The notes: generated from the sequence alone by a model not told the origin. A DNA stretch of 64,000 nt from Glycomyces tenuis DSM 44171 (GCF_000427885.1 NZ_ATYW01000008.1:217111-281110), one strand, 5' to 3'. Shown: positions 8,011 to 16,873, counted from the first letter of the stretch. A program made the numbers and translations.

Positions 8011-9155
8011 TGCCCGGCGGCCACCATTCTTCGTCCTTCTCGCCTGATGTTGGCCTCGGCGTTGCCGTCCCGGTCGTGGACCGCGCCGCACCCGCACGCC
8101 CACGCCCGGACCGACAGGCCCTCCAGCCCTTTCGGTCCGGTGAGGGCCCCACACACCGAGCACATCTGCGTGCTGGGAAAGAACCGGTCGACCTTCGCGA
8201 AGGCGCGTCCGGCACGGACAGCCTTCGATTCGAGCCGGGTCAGGAACATGCCCAGCGCGGCGTCGTGGACCGACTTCGCCGACCGGCCCCGCGCCAGGCC
8301 CTTGACGTTCAGGTCTTCGACATAGAGCGCTTGGTTCTCGCGCACGAGTGCCGCGACCTGCTTGTTCAGCCAGTCGTCTCGTTTGTTCCGGGTCCGCTCG
8401 TGGATCTTCGCGACCGTCAGCCGAGCCTTGGCCCGGTTGACCGATCCCTGCTGCTTGCGTGAGAGCGCCCGCTGGGCCTTCTTGAGTCTGCGTTCCATGG
8501 CCCGGAAGAACTTCGGGGACTCGATGGTCTTGCCCCCGCGCAGCACCGCGAACGACTTCAGCCCCAGATCGATCCCGGTCTCGGCTTCATGGTCCTCCAG
8601 CGGCTCGGCCAAGTCCACACCGTCGGTGGCGGCGACCACGAAGCTCGCGTAGTACTTTCCGGTCGTGGTCTTCACGATCGTCACACTGGACGGGACGGCC
8701 GGCAGTTCCCTGGACCATGCAACCTTCAGGTCACCGATCTTCGGCAGGCGCAGCCTGCCGTTGTCCAGCACGTTGAATCTGGCGTTGCGGGTAAAGCGGA
8801 TCGCTTGGCGCGCGGCACGGCGCTTGAACCTCGGCAGCCCCACACGCGCCCCGGCCCGGTTGCCTTTCAGAGAGGCGAAGAAGTTCTTGTATGCCCGGCC
8901 AGCGTCAGCCAAGGCCTGCTGCAACACCACCGCCGACACCTCGCCCAGCCAGGACCGCTCAGCGGTGCGCTTAGCGTCGGTGATCAGCGCCTTCGACAGC
9001 GCCGCCGCGGTCGGGTACGGCAGGCCCTTGGCGTGGGCGGCCCTGCGCGCGGCGACCGCGTCGTTGTACACCACCCGAGCACACCCGAACGCCTTGGCAA
9101 GCGCGGCGCGCTGCGGGACAGTCGGGTAAACCCGGAAGGAATACCGAAGGTGCAC
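7998..9155 (-). CDS. tnpB: TnpB, IS200/IS605-type RNA-guided nuclease
   Basis: 385 residues, full length. The start is the GTG at 9155 (HLRYSFRVYPTVPQRAAL), the usual TnpB N terminus; the longer frame to 9290 is element-end DNA. RuvC acidic residues are Asp196 (GIDLGLKSF), Glu280 (YVEDLNVKGL) and Asp363 (DRDGNAEANI), with the zinc finger CSVCG/CGCG between the last two, so the nuclease appears intact. TnpB uses an RNA from its own 3' region to cut donor sites and so maintains the element. It is divergent from the frameshifted tnpB at 5.4-6.6 kb, so these are not copies of one element. Confidence 0.92.
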   Translation of the reverse strand: MHLRYSFRVYPTVPQRAALAKAFGCARVVYNDAVAARRAAHAKGLPYPTAAALSKALITDAKRTAERSWLGEVSAVVLQQALADAGRAYKNFFASLKGNRAGARVGLPRFKRRAARQAIRFTRNARFNVLDNGRLRLPKIGDLKVAWSRELPAVPSSVTIVKTTTGKYYASFVVAATDGVDLAEPLEDHEAETGIDLGLKSFAVLRGGKTIESPKFFRAMERRLKKAQRALSRKQQGSVNRAKARLTVAKIHERTRNKRDDWLNKQVAALVRENQALYVEDLNVKGLARGRSAKSVHDAALGMFLTRLESKAVRAGRAFAKVDRFFPSTQMCSVCGALTGPKGLEGLSVRAWACGCGAVHDRDGNAEANIRREGRRMVAAGQADT

Positions 9156-9305
9156 GACCGGAACCGTACCGGTCAGGTACGACAATCCAGCGGCTCCCAG
9201 TCCCGCTCCGCGGGACCGCGAGCAGACAACCGACCCGGATTCACCTCCGGCCTGAAGGCCGGAGCACTCCCCGGGAAACCGGTAGCACAAGTCATAACGC
9301 TTCGC

Positions 9306-9334
9306 GAGCCCGGACCATTACTCGGTCCGGGCTC
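9306..9334 (+). terminator. Strong hairpin, probably the displaced fba terminator
   Basis: GAGCCCGGACC and GGTCCGGGCTC form a perfect 11-bp stem with a 7-base loop. In the reconstructed site without the IS it would begin eight bases after the original fba TAA, the normal position of a terminator. Confidence 0.65.
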
Positions 9335-9388
9335 GGTCGTTATCCGGGTACCCTCGTATATGTTCCTCGGTTCTGCGAAGGAGGCCTG

Positions 9389-9952
9389 ATGTTCGACGTC
9401 GTGCTGCCCCCACCGCCCCGTGACTCCGGCTGGGAGTCCGACGATCTGGACATGTACGACCTTCCGGATCACGTCGAACTCATATACGGAGCCCTTGAAC
9501 TCATGATGAGCCCCCAGCGCTCTTGGCATCACCAGATCATCCGCAGACTGGCGAACATGCTTGAAGACGCCGCTTACCCGGATTGGCGCGTCGAGCAGGA
9601 GATGACCATTCGCATCGACCGAAAGAGCCGACCCGAACCCGATCTGCTCATGGTCGCTCCTGAGCCGGATTACAACTCCGCCACCAAGTGGTTCCGCCCC
9701 GAGGACGTCGTGCTGGTGATGGAGGTCGAGTCACCGGAGTCAGAGGCGCGCGACAGAGAGCTGAAGCCGATGATGTACGCGCGGGCCGGCATCGGCGTTT
9801 ATGTGCGGGTGTCGGAAGGACCGGATGCCGTGCCCGTCATCCACCGGTACCACCTGGAGAACGGCAAGTACCGGTTGATCGACGAGTATCAGGGCCGTCT
9901 GGTGCTGGACAAGCCGATCCAGATCGATTCAAAGATCAGACCGACCTGGTGA
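9389..9952 (+). CDS. Uma2 family (DUF820) restriction-endonuclease-like protein
   Basis: 187 residues with a PD-(D/E)XK-type core: GALELMMSPQRSWHHQIIRRLA, then RPEPDLLMVAPE and VVLVMEVESPES, followed by the LKPMMYARAGIGVYVRV segment typical of Uma2 proteins. The family is abundant in actinobacteria and cyanobacteria and its biological role is poorly known. AAGGAGG (9378-9384) is a good ribosome site five bases before the ATG. It stands alone between the IS element and the alpha-glucoside locus, and a terminator follows. Confidence 0.85.
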   Translation: MFDVVLPPPPRDSGWESDDLDMYDLPDHVELIYGALELMMSPQRSWHHQIIRRLANMLEDAAYPDWRVEQEMTIRIDRKSRPEPDLLMVAPEPDYNSATKWFRPEDVVLVMEVESPESEARDRELKPMMYARAGIGVYVRVSEGPDAVPVIHRYHLENGKYRLIDEYQGRLVLDKPIQIDSKIRPTW

Positions 9953-9970
9953 GCACACGGCAGAGCGCCA

Positions 9971-9999
9971 GGGGCGGCGGGCCTTCGGCCCGCCGCCCC
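9971..9999. terminator. Bidirectional terminator between Uma2 and alpha-glucosidase genes
   Basis: GGGGCGGCGGGCC and GGCCCGCCGCCCC are perfect 13-bp arms around TTC. It lies 19 bases after the Uma2 stop and 14 bases after the stop of the convergent glucosidase gene. Confidence 0.75.
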
Positions 10000-10013
10000 C
10001 TTCAACGTTCGTC

Positions 10014-11567
10014 TTACTTGGCGAACCAGACCGCCGAGCCGGCCGGGAGGCGGCCTTCTGCGAGATCGGCGCTCGCCAGGAGCACCTCGCCGTCGAAGCC
10101 GTCCAGGCTCACCGGTTCGTCGCCGAAGTTCACGACGCACACCACCGCGCCGTTGTCGAACGCGAGCGTGTCGGCACTCGGCTCGTCGAGCCAGGTCAGG
10201 CCGCTCGCCTTGTGGGCCTTGCGCAGCGCGATGGCCTGGCGGTAGAACTCGAGCGTCGAGCCCGCGACGCCGTCCTCGGCCTCGACGGACTTCTCGGACC
10301 AGCCTTCGGGCTGGGGCAGCCAGCCCGCGGCGTCGCCGAAGCCGAGCGACGGCCCTTCGGTCTTCCACGGGATCGGCACCCGGCAGCCGTCGCGGCCGAT
10401 CTGCTCGCCGTTCGTGCGGAAGAACGTCGGGTCCTCCCTGACCTCGTCGGGCAGGTCCAGGACCTCGTTCAGGCCCAGCTCCTCGCCCTGGTAGACGTAC
10501 ACCACGCCCGGCAGCGCCAAGAGCAGCTGCGTGGCGGCCTTGGCGCGGGCCAGGCCGATCGGGCCGTCGCCGTAGCGCGTGACGTGCCGCTGCACGTCGT
10601 GGTTGGACAGCACCCACGTGCACGGCGCGCCGACGCCGGCGTTGTTGGCGATCTCGGCGTCGATGGCCTTGCGGAAGTCGACCGCCTTGAACGGCGCCAG
10701 CACGAGGTCGAAGTTGAACGCCTGGTGCAGCTCGTCGGGCCGCAGGTACAGCGCCCGCCGTTCGGCCGAGTCGGTCCAGGCCTCGGCGACGAAGATCCGG
10801 TCGCCGTCGTACTCCTCGATGACCGGCCGCCACGTGCGGTAGATGTCATGGACGCCGTCCTGGTCGAAGAACGGGGAGCGGGTCGTGCCGATCATCTCGA
10901 TCGTGCCGTCGCCGCCGGTGTCGGGCAGCCCTTCGGCCTTGACCATGCCGTGGGCGACGTCGATGCGGAAGCCGTCGACGCCGCGGTCGAGCCAGAACCT
11001 GAGGATCGACTGGAACTCGGCGTGGACCTCGGGGTTGTCCCAGTTCAGGTCCGGCTGGGAGGAGTCGAACAGGTGCAGGTACCACTGCTTGCCGTCGGGA
11101 GTCCTGGTCCAGGCGGGGCCGCCGAAGACCGACTGCCAGTTGTTCGGCGGCGTCTCGGGCTTCGCCGGGTCGACGTCGCGGAAGTGGTAGCGGTCGCGCT
11201 CGGCGCTGCCCGGCCCGGCGGCCAGCGCGGCCTTGAACCACTCGTGCTCCGAAGAGGAGTGGTTGGGGACGAGGTCGACGATGAGGCGGATGCCCGCCTC
11301 GTGGGCGGCCTCGAGCATCGCGTCGAAGTCGTCGAGGGTGCCGAACCGCGGGTCGATCGCGCGGTAGTCGGCGACGTCGTAGCCGGCGTCCTTCTGGGGG
11401 GAGGCGTAGAAGGGGGACAGCCAGATCGCGTCGACGCCGAGCGCCGAGAGGTAGGGGATCCGCGAGCGGATGCCCGCGAGGTCGCCCATGCCGTCGCCGT
11501 TCGCGTCGGCGAAGGAGCGCGGATACACCTGGTAGATGACCGCCTCGCGCCACCAGTTGTCACTCAT
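10014..11567 (-). CDS. GH13 alpha-glucosidase (oligo-1,6-/maltose-type)
   Basis: 517-residue cytosolic alpha-amylase-family enzyme without a signal peptide. It begins WWREAVIYQVYPRSFADANGDG. Conserved regions follow: DLVPNHSS, DGFRIDVAHG with nucleophile Asp203, FVAEAW with acid/base Glu262, and LSNHDV with Asp324. It should hydrolyse imported maltose, isomaltose or related alpha-glucosides to glucose. It is transcribed with the LacI regulator gene just upstream (15-base gap) and divergently from the importer genes. Exact linkage preference cannot be read from sequence. Confidence 0.93.
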   Translation of the reverse strand: MSDNWWREAVIYQVYPRSFADANGDGMGDLAGIRSRIPYLSALGVDAIWLSPFYASPQKDAGYDVADYRAIDPRFGTLDDFDAMLEAAHEAGIRLIVDLVPNHSSSEHEWFKAALAAGPGSAERDRYHFRDVDPAKPETPPNNWQSVFGGPAWTRTPDGKQWYLHLFDSSQPDLNWDNPEVHAEFQSILRFWLDRGVDGFRIDVAHGMVKAEGLPDTGGDGTIEMIGTTRSPFFDQDGVHDIYRTWRPVIEEYDGDRIFVAEAWTDSAERRALYLRPDELHQAFNFDLVLAPFKAVDFRKAIDAEIANNAGVGAPCTWVLSNHDVQRHVTRYGDGPIGLARAKAATQLLLALPGVVYVYQGEELGLNEVLDLPDEVREDPTFFRTNGEQIGRDGCRVPIPWKTEGPSLGFGDAAGWLPQPEGWSEKSVEAEDGVAGSTLEFYRQAIALRKAHKASGLTWLDEPSADTLAFDNGAVVCVVNFGDEPVSLDGFDGEVLLASADLAEGRLPAGSAVWFAK

Positions 11568-11582
11568 CTGGGAGTTCCTTTC

Positions 11583-12581
11583 TCATCTTCGGGGTGCCGC
11601 ACCGGTGGAGCCGCGTACGACGAGTTCGGGCCGGAAGAGGTATTCCGACGACGGCGTGGGCTGCCCGGCGATCTCGTCGAGCAGCGCCCGGGCGGCGGCG
11701 GTGGCGATGTCGCGCACCGGCTGCCGCACGGTCGTGAGCGGGGGGTTGGTGTGGGCGATGAGCGGGGAGTCGTCGTAGCCGACGACGGAGAAGTCCCCCG
11801 GCACGGCCAGGCCGCGCTCGGCGGCGGCGCGGACGGCGCCGAGGGCCATCATGTCGGAGCCGCACACGACGGCGGTGGCGCCGCGGTCGATGAGGCGGGT
11901 GGCGGCGGCGTGGCCGCCCTGCTCGCCGAAGAGGGTCAGCTCGATCAGCTCGGGGCCGATGCTCTGCATGGCGTGCCGGTAGCCGCGGATCTTGCGCTGG
12001 ACGGGCCAGTAGCGGTCGGGACCGGAGACCAGGCCGATCCGGCGGTGGCCGAGACCGGCGAGGTGCTCGACGGCGATGCGGGCGGCGACGGCGTCGTCGC
12101 AGGAGAAGGAGGCCGCGTCGACGCCTTCGGGATGGCCGGTGACGAACGCGACCGGCAGGCGCTTGTCCTTGAGCTCCTGGTAGCGGTCGGTGCTGGCGGC
12201 GGTGTCGGCGTGGAGCCCGGAGACGAAGATGATGCCCGCGACGCTCCGTTCGCGCAGCATCTCGACGAACTCGTCCTCGGAGACCCCGCCGGGGGTCTGC
12301 GTGCACAGCACCGGCGTGTAGCCGGAGCCGGCGAGGACGTTGGAGATCGTCTGCGCGTACACCGGGAAGATCGGGTTCTCGAGTTCGGGCACGACGAGGC
12401 CGATCAGGCCGATGGCGTGCTTGCGAAGGGCCTGGGGCCGTTCGTAGCCCAGCACGTCGAGGGCGGTGAGGACGGACTGCCGGGTCTGAGCCCCGACGCC
12501 GGGCTTGTCGTTGAGCACCCGGGACACCGTCGCCTCACTCACCCCGGCCTGTCTGGCGATGTCGGAGAGTCGAAGCCGCAT
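11583..12581 (-). CDS. LacI-family repressor of the alpha-glucoside locus
   Basis: 332 residues with an N-terminal helix-turn-helix LSDIARQAGVSEATVSRVLND, a hinge, and a periplasmic-binding-protein-like sensor domain ending VVRGSTGAAPRR. It is first in a two-gene unit with the GH13 glucosidase and divergent from malE-like genes, so it most likely represses both units until an alpha-glucoside is present (MalR/AglR-like). TACGCT lies six bases before the ATG without a Shine-Dalgarno sequence, suggesting a leaderless mRNA. Confidence 0.9.
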   Translation of the reverse strand: MRLRLSDIARQAGVSEATVSRVLNDKPGVGAQTRQSVLTALDVLGYERPQALRKHAIGLIGLVVPELENPIFPVYAQTISNVLAGSGYTPVLCTQTPGGVSEDEFVEMLRERSVAGIIFVSGLHADTAASTDRYQELKDKRLPVAFVTGHPEGVDAASFSCDDAVAARIAVEHLAGLGHRRIGLVSGPDRYWPVQRKIRGYRHAMQSIGPELIELTLFGEQGGHAAATRLIDRGATAVVCGSDMMALGAVRAAAERGLAVPGDFSVVGYDDSPLIAHTNPPLTTVRQPVRDIATAAARALLDEIAGQPTPSSEYLFRPELVVRGSTGAAPRR

Positions 12582-12743
12582 GATGACAGCGTAGCCTATC
12601 TGAAATTTGGCAACAGTTTGATTGCAAGGGTTTCCTGTTTCTGAAACATATTGCTAACCTTCGAGGTGTCAGGGGCTGAGCCCATGATCCCCGTCACGGC
12701 CCGCGTTCCGCCGGCCGCCCTCAACGAGGAGAGGTACTGAATC
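12582..12743. promoter_or_regulatory. Divergent promoter/operator region of the alpha-glucoside locus
   Basis: The stretch is AT-richer than its surroundings. It contains GTTTCTGAAAC (12637-12647), a perfect 5+1+5 palindrome, and GCAA-N8-TTGC (12610-12625). Either could be the LacI-family operator, but neither has the usual central CG. A -35-like TTTCCT (12631) with TAACCT (12655) is a possible rightward promoter. GAGGAGAGG precedes the malE start by about 12 bases. Confidence 0.45.
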
Positions 12744-13988
12744 ATGCGTAGAAGGACCATCGGCACCGCGGCCGTCTCCATCGCCGCGCTCGGCGCTGCC
12801 GCCGCCTGCGGCTCCGATGACAGCGAGGGCGACGAGAACGGCTCCGGCGAGCAGGAGTTCTCCGGCGAACTGGTGATCTGGGCCGACGAGACCCGCACCC
12901 CGGTGCTCAAGGAGTACGTGGCCGGCTTCGAGGCCGCCGTCGGCGTCAAGGTCACCGTCGAAGAGCACGTGGAGACCCTCCGCGAGGACTTCCTGGCCGC
13001 CGCCGAGCAGGGCCAGGGCCCCGACATCATGGTCGGCCCCCACGACTGGACCGGGCAGCTCGCCGCCGACGGCGTCATCACCCCCATCACCCTCACCGAG
13101 GACCAGAAGGCCGCCCTCAACGAGGCCAGCGTCAAGGCCGTCACCGTCGAGGGCCAGGTGTGGGGCGCCCCGTACGCCCTGGAGAACCTGGCGCTGTTCC
13201 GCAACACCGACCTGGCCCCCGACGCGCCCGCCACCTTCGAAGAGCTGATCCAGATGGGCACCGACGCCGGCACCGACGAGATCCTCACCATGGAGATCAG
13301 CGTCGACGGCAACGCCTACAACGGCTACCCGCTGTTCTCGTCCATGGGCGGCTACCTGTTCGGCGACGACGGCCAGGGCAACCTCGACCCCACCGACGTC
13401 GGCGTCGACTCCGAGGGCGGCATCGCCGCGTTCGAGAAGTTCGCCGAGCTCGGCGCCGCGGGCGTCCTCAAGACCACCTACGACGCGTCCAACACCATCC
13501 CCTTCTTCGTCGACGGCAAGACCGCGTTCATGATCTCCGGGCCCTGGGCGGTCACCGACGCCCAGAACGCCGGGCTGACCTACGAGGTCACCGCCATCCC
13601 CGGCTTCGAGGGCCAGAACCCGGCCGCGCCGTTCCTCGGCGTCCAGGCGTTCTTCCTGTCCGCCAGCGCGAAGAACCTCACCTTCGCCCAGGAGTTCATC
13701 ACCAACTACGTCCTGCGCGAAGAGGACCAGCTCACCCTGGCCGAGGCCGGGAACCGGCTGCCCGCCCTGACCTCGGCGGCCGAGACCTTCACCGAGGGCA
13801 ACGCCGACGTGACCGGCTTCGCCGCCGCAGGCGAGCACGCCGTCCCGATGCCGAACATCCCGGCGATGAACGCCGTGTGGGAGCCGTTCGGGCGCGCCCA
13901 GGCCGACGCCATCGACGGCGTCTCGACCGGCGAGGAGGCCGCCACCACCGCGGCCGGGACCATCCGCGACGCCATCGCGGCCTCCTAG
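12744..13988 (+). CDS. Sugar ABC transporter substrate-binding lipoprotein (maltose/alpha-glucoside type)
   Basis: 414 residues. A lipoprotein signal peptide ends with LGAAAAC (lipidated Cys22), so the protein is anchored outside the membrane. The rest is a MalE-type binding protein: GELVIWADETRTPVLKEY, GPDIMVGPHDW and PFFVDGKTAFMISGPWA. It delivers maltodextrin or a related alpha-glucoside to the two permeases downstream (17-base gap). The adjacent GH13 enzyme supports the substrate class. It is unlike the cellobiose binding protein at 35.4 kb. Confidence 0.9.
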   Translation: MRRRTIGTAAVSIAALGAAAACGSDDSEGDENGSGEQEFSGELVIWADETRTPVLKEYVAGFEAAVGVKVTVEEHVETLREDFLAAAEQGQGPDIMVGPHDWTGQLAADGVITPITLTEDQKAALNEASVKAVTVEGQVWGAPYALENLALFRNTDLAPDAPATFEELIQMGTDAGTDEILTMEISVDGNAYNGYPLFSSMGGYLFGDDGQGNLDPTDVGVDSEGGIAAFEKFAELGAAGVLKTTYDASNTIPFFVDGKTAFMISGPWAVTDAQNAGLTYEVTAIPGFEGQNPAAPFLGVQAFFLSASAKNLTFAQEFITNYVLREEDQLTLAEAGNRLPALTSAAETFTEGNADVTGFAAAGEHAVPMPNIPAMNAVWEPFGRAQADAIDGVSTGEEAATTAAGTIRDAIAAS

Positions 13989-14005
13989 AACCGGGGGACG
14001 CACCA

Positions 14006-15553
14006 GTGCTCGACCAACGTTCCCGGGCGGCCGGGTCGCACACCACCGCGGGCCTGATCGTCAAGATCACCGTGCTCGCCGTCGTGGCGGCCCTGGCCGC
14101 CTGGGCGGCGTTGCCGCTCGTCGAAGCCCGGGCCTGGTGGGGTCTGGCGCTCGAGGCGGCCGTCGTCGCGATCGTCTTCTACACCTACCTGCAGCGCCGG
14201 ACCATCCCGCTCAAATACCTCGTCCCCGGGACGCTGCTGCTCATCGCCTTCCAGATCCTGCCGGTCGTCATGACGATCGGCACCTCCTTCACCAACTACG
14301 GCGACGGCCACCGCGTCGACAAGGAGCAGGCGATCGAGGCGATCGTCGCCGCCGGCGTCCAGCCGACCCCCGGCGGCACGACCTACCTCCTCGCCGTCGG
14401 CGAATCGTCCGACGGCGAACTGGCGCTGCTCTTGACCGACACCGCGGACGGGAGCGTGTGGGTCGGCACCGAGGAGGGCCTGGACGAGCTCGACGACGCC
14501 TCGACCGACGAGGCCGGCCGCGTCACCGCCGCCGACGGCTACGAGGTGTGGGACCTCGCCGAACTGAACGAACGCCAGGCCGAGGTCGCCGAACTGGCCG
14601 TGCCGACCGGCCCCGAGTCCGGCATCAGGGTGCAGGGCCTGTCGGCGTTCGAGGGCGCCTCGACCCGCTCCTACGACGACGCCTGCGACTGCATCACCGA
14701 CGAATCGACCGGCACGGTCTGGTACGCGGACGACGAGGCCGGCGCCTTCACCACCGAGGACGGCGAGGCCGCCCTGGTCGGCTGGCGGGTCGGCATCGGC
14801 TTCGAGAACTACCTCCAGGTGCTGACCGACCCCGAGATCCGCGGCCCGTTCTTCGGCGTGTTCGCCTGGAACCTGGCGTTCGCGGCCGGCAGCGTCCTGT
14901 TCACCTTCGCGATCGGCCTGGGCACCGCGATGGCCCTGAACCGGCCGGGCATGCGGGGCACGAAGCTGTACCGGGCGATCATGATCCTGCCGTACGCGAT
15001 GCCGTCGTTCGCGATGCTCCTGGTGTGGGCGCAGATGTTCAACCGCGACTACGGCCTGATCAACGAGATGCTGGGCCTGGGCGTCGACTGGTACGGCGAG
15101 ACGTGGGCGGCCCGCGCGATGGTCCTGATCGCCAACACGTGGCTGGGCTTCCCGTACATGTTCCTGATCAGCCTCGGCGCGCTCCAGGCGCTCCCGGCCG
15201 ACTCGCTGGAGGCGGCCAGGATCGACGGCGCCACCGGCGTGACCGCGTTCCGCACGATCACGCTGCCGCTGCTGCTGGTGGCGCTGACGCCGTTGCTGAT
15301 CTCGAGCTTCGCGTTCAACTTCAACAACTTCAACGCGATCGAGCTGCTCTCGGGCGGCAACCCGTTCAACGCCGGGGAGACGGTCGGCGGCACGGACCTG
15401 CTGATCACGTACGCGTTCCGGCAGGCGTTCGGCTCGTCCAGTTCGGACTACGGCTTCGCGTCGGCGGTCAGCGTGTTCATCTTCCTCATCGTCGCCACGA
15501 TCTCGGCGGTCATGTTCCGCGCCACCCGAGCACAGGAGGACGTCTACTCATGA
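14006..15553 (+). CDS. Sugar ABC transporter permease, MalF-like
   Basis: 515 residues. The GTG at 14006 follows CCGGGGGACG and gives LDQRSRAAGSHTTAGLIVKI; the frame is open further upstream but only as antisense to malE. Three N-terminal helices (to about 105) are followed by a large extracytoplasmic insert (about 105-260), as in enteric MalF, and then the permease core with the EAA loop EAARIDGATGVTAFRTITLP. It pairs with the MalG-like protein, overlapping its gene by 4 bp. No ATPase gene is present in the locus. Confidence 0.9.
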   Translation: MLDQRSRAAGSHTTAGLIVKITVLAVVAALAAWAALPLVEARAWWGLALEAAVVAIVFYTYLQRRTIPLKYLVPGTLLLIAFQILPVVMTIGTSFTNYGDGHRVDKEQAIEAIVAAGVQPTPGGTTYLLAVGESSDGELALLLTDTADGSVWVGTEEGLDELDDASTDEAGRVTAADGYEVWDLAELNERQAEVAELAVPTGPESGIRVQGLSAFEGASTRSYDDACDCITDESTGTVWYADDEAGAFTTEDGEAALVGWRVGIGFENYLQVLTDPEIRGPFFGVFAWNLAFAAGSVLFTFAIGLGTAMALNRPGMRGTKLYRAIMILPYAMPSFAMLLVWAQMFNRDYGLINEMLGLGVDWYGETWAARAMVLIANTWLGFPYMFLISLGALQALPADSLEAARIDGATGVTAFRTITLPLLLVALTPLLISSFAFNFNNFNAIELLSGGNPFNAGETVGGTDLLITYAFRQAFGSSSSDYGFASAVSVFIFLIVATISAVMFRATRAQEDVYS

Positions 15554-16476
15554 CGCGTATCGCGCAGCCGCGCCCCGACGTCCCCCTCCGGTCGGCCCCG
15601 CCGAGGCGGCGCCGCTCGGGCTTCGCCCGCTGGGCCGGCGACACCGGCTGGCGGCACCTGGTGGCCGTGGTGGTGCTGGTGTTCGCCCTGATCCCGATCC
15701 TGTACGTCGTCTCGGCGGCGTTCAACCCGAACGGGACGCTGTCGACCACGAGCCTGCTGCCCTCGAGTTTCGGCCTCGACAGCTTCGAGCGGCTGTTCTC
15801 GGAGCCGAACGTGCCGTTCTGGCGGTGGTTCGGCAACTCGCTGGTGATCGCCGTCCCGGCGGCGTTCATCTCGATCCTCATCTCCTCGCTGGCCGCTTAC
15901 GCGTTCAGCCGGTTCCGCTTCGCCGGGCGCCGCCCGATGCTGCTGTTCCTGCTGCTGATCCAGATGTTCCCCGCGTTCCTGGCGGTGATCGCCCTGTACC
16001 TGATCTTCGGGTCCATCGGCGACTTCTACCCCATGGCCGGGCTCAACTCGAAGCTCGGGCTGATGCTCGTCTACATGGGCGGGGCGCTGGGCGTCTCGAC
16101 GTGGCTGATGAAGGGCTTCTTCGACACCATCCCCAAGGAGCTCGACGAGGCGGCCACGATCGACGGGGCGAGCCACGCCCAGATCTTCTTCGGGATGATC
16201 CTGCCGCTGGCCGCGCCGATCATCGCGATCTCGGGGATCCTGGCGTTCGTCGGCACGATGAACGACTTCATCCTCGCCAGCCTGTTCCTGACCGACCGGG
16301 AGGAGATGACGCTCGCCGTCGGGCTCAAGACGCTCGTGGCCGACAACTCCCCGGCCAGTTACTTCGGGGTGTTCGCGGCCGGGACGCTCATCACCTCGGT
16401 GCTGACGGTCACGGTGTTCATGAGCCTGCAGCGCTACATCGTCTCCGGGCTGACCGGAGGCGCGGTGAAGGGCTAG
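15550..16476 (+). CDS. Sugar ABC transporter permease, MalG-like
   Basis: 308 residues with six predicted helices and the EAA loop DEAATIDGASHAQIFFGMILP that contacts the ATPase. The ATG overlaps the stop of the MalF-like gene (ATGA), so translation is coupled. It ends the binding protein-MalF-MalG operon, and a 14-bp hairpin terminator follows. The cognate ATPase is probably a shared MsiK-type protein encoded elsewhere (family knowledge). Confidence 0.92.
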   Translation: MTRIAQPRPDVPLRSAPPRRRRSGFARWAGDTGWRHLVAVVVLVFALIPILYVVSAAFNPNGTLSTTSLLPSSFGLDSFERLFSEPNVPFWRWFGNSLVIAVPAAFISILISSLAAYAFSRFRFAGRRPMLLFLLLIQMFPAFLAVIALYLIFGSIGDFYPMAGLNSKLGLMLVYMGGALGVSTWLMKGFFDTIPKELDEAATIDGASHAQIFFGMILPLAAPIIAISGILAFVGTMNDFILASLFLTDREEMTLAVGLKTLVADNSPASYFGVFAAGTLITSVLTVTVFMSLQRYIVSGLTGGAVKG

Positions 16477-16521
16477 GGGACCGCGGCTCGACACGCCGCG
16501 GCCCGCCGCGAGGCGGGCCGG

Positions 16522-16563
16522 GGCCCGGTCGGCGGGCAGCCTCCCAGCGCCGCCGACCGGGCC
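16522..16563 (+). terminator. Terminator of the MalEFG-like operon
   Basis: GGCCCGGTCGGCGG and CCGCCGACCGGGCC form a perfect 14-bp stem with a 14-base loop, 46 bases after the last stop codon of the operon. Confidence 0.7.
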
Positions 16564-16594
16564 GTTGCACGTCCGGCGGCGGGGCGGCGGATGC

Positions 16595-16786
16595 TCAGTT
16601 CCAGTGGGGCGGGCGTTCGGCGAGCAGTTCGAGGTCGCGGGGCGAGAGCGCGCGCCGCGCGCTCGGGCGCCGCGGCGCGGGGACCTCGCCCCAGCCCAGC
16701 TCGGACTCGTCGGAGGTCTGGTCGGGGAGGACCTTGTAGTCGTCTTCGCCCAGTTCGACGGAACGGTCGTCGTCGGAGACAGCCAT
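16595..16786 (-). CDS. Small conserved actinobacterial protein of unknown function
   Basis: 63 residues: acidic N terminus (MAVSDDDRSVELGEDDY), then VLPDQTSDESELGWGE, and a C terminus ending LLAERPPHWN. The DQTSDE...GWGE and RPPHW segments look like a short family that recurs in actinobacterial genomes without an assigned role. No membrane segment or metal motif is present. It is monocistronic between two strong hairpins. Confidence 0.7.
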   Translation of the reverse strand: MAVSDDDRSVELGEDDYKVLPDQTSDESELGWGEVPAPRRPSARRALSPRDLELLAERPPHWN

Positions 16787-16830
16787 GCCCCGACTCTACG
16801 CCAGGACCGTGAACGGGCCGCAACTTGAAA

Positions 16831-16873
16831 ACGCCCGCCGGGTGTCGGGCAGGCCCCGACGCCCGGCGGGCGT
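16831..16873 (-). terminator. Intrinsic terminator of csoR-copZ
   Basis: ACGCCCGCCGGG and CCCGGCGGGCGT (12 bp) extend by a G-T wobble and GTCGGG/CCCGAC to a 19-bp stem with a 5-base loop. On the minus strand it is followed by TTTTC. It lies about 45 bases after the copZ stop. Confidence 0.8.

Larger units (their letters stand above)
7865..9290 (-). mobile_element. IS200/IS605-type element carrying only tnpB
   Basis: 1426 bp. Read on the minus strand it starts TTGTGCTACC after flank TTATGAC and ends GGATGTCAA before flank TTGATC. The left part holds a perfect 8-bp hairpin (CTCCGGCC, GGCCGGAG; 9245-9264). The right end holds a 5-bp stem CTTCC/GGGAG (about 7875-7889) extended by TCG/CGA. There is no terminal inverted repeat and no target duplication, as expected for this group. 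The boundaries come from reconstructing the empty fba site; a shared CAA leaves up to 3 bp of ambiguity. A flank ending TGAC fits a target-adjacent motif reported for an actinobacterial TnpB. Confidence 0.8.

Noticed and set aside
7998..9290. 430-residue version of the second TnpB starting at 9290
   Set aside because: The extra 45 residues translate the left end and hairpin of the element; the GTG at 9155 gives the conserved TnpB N terminus.
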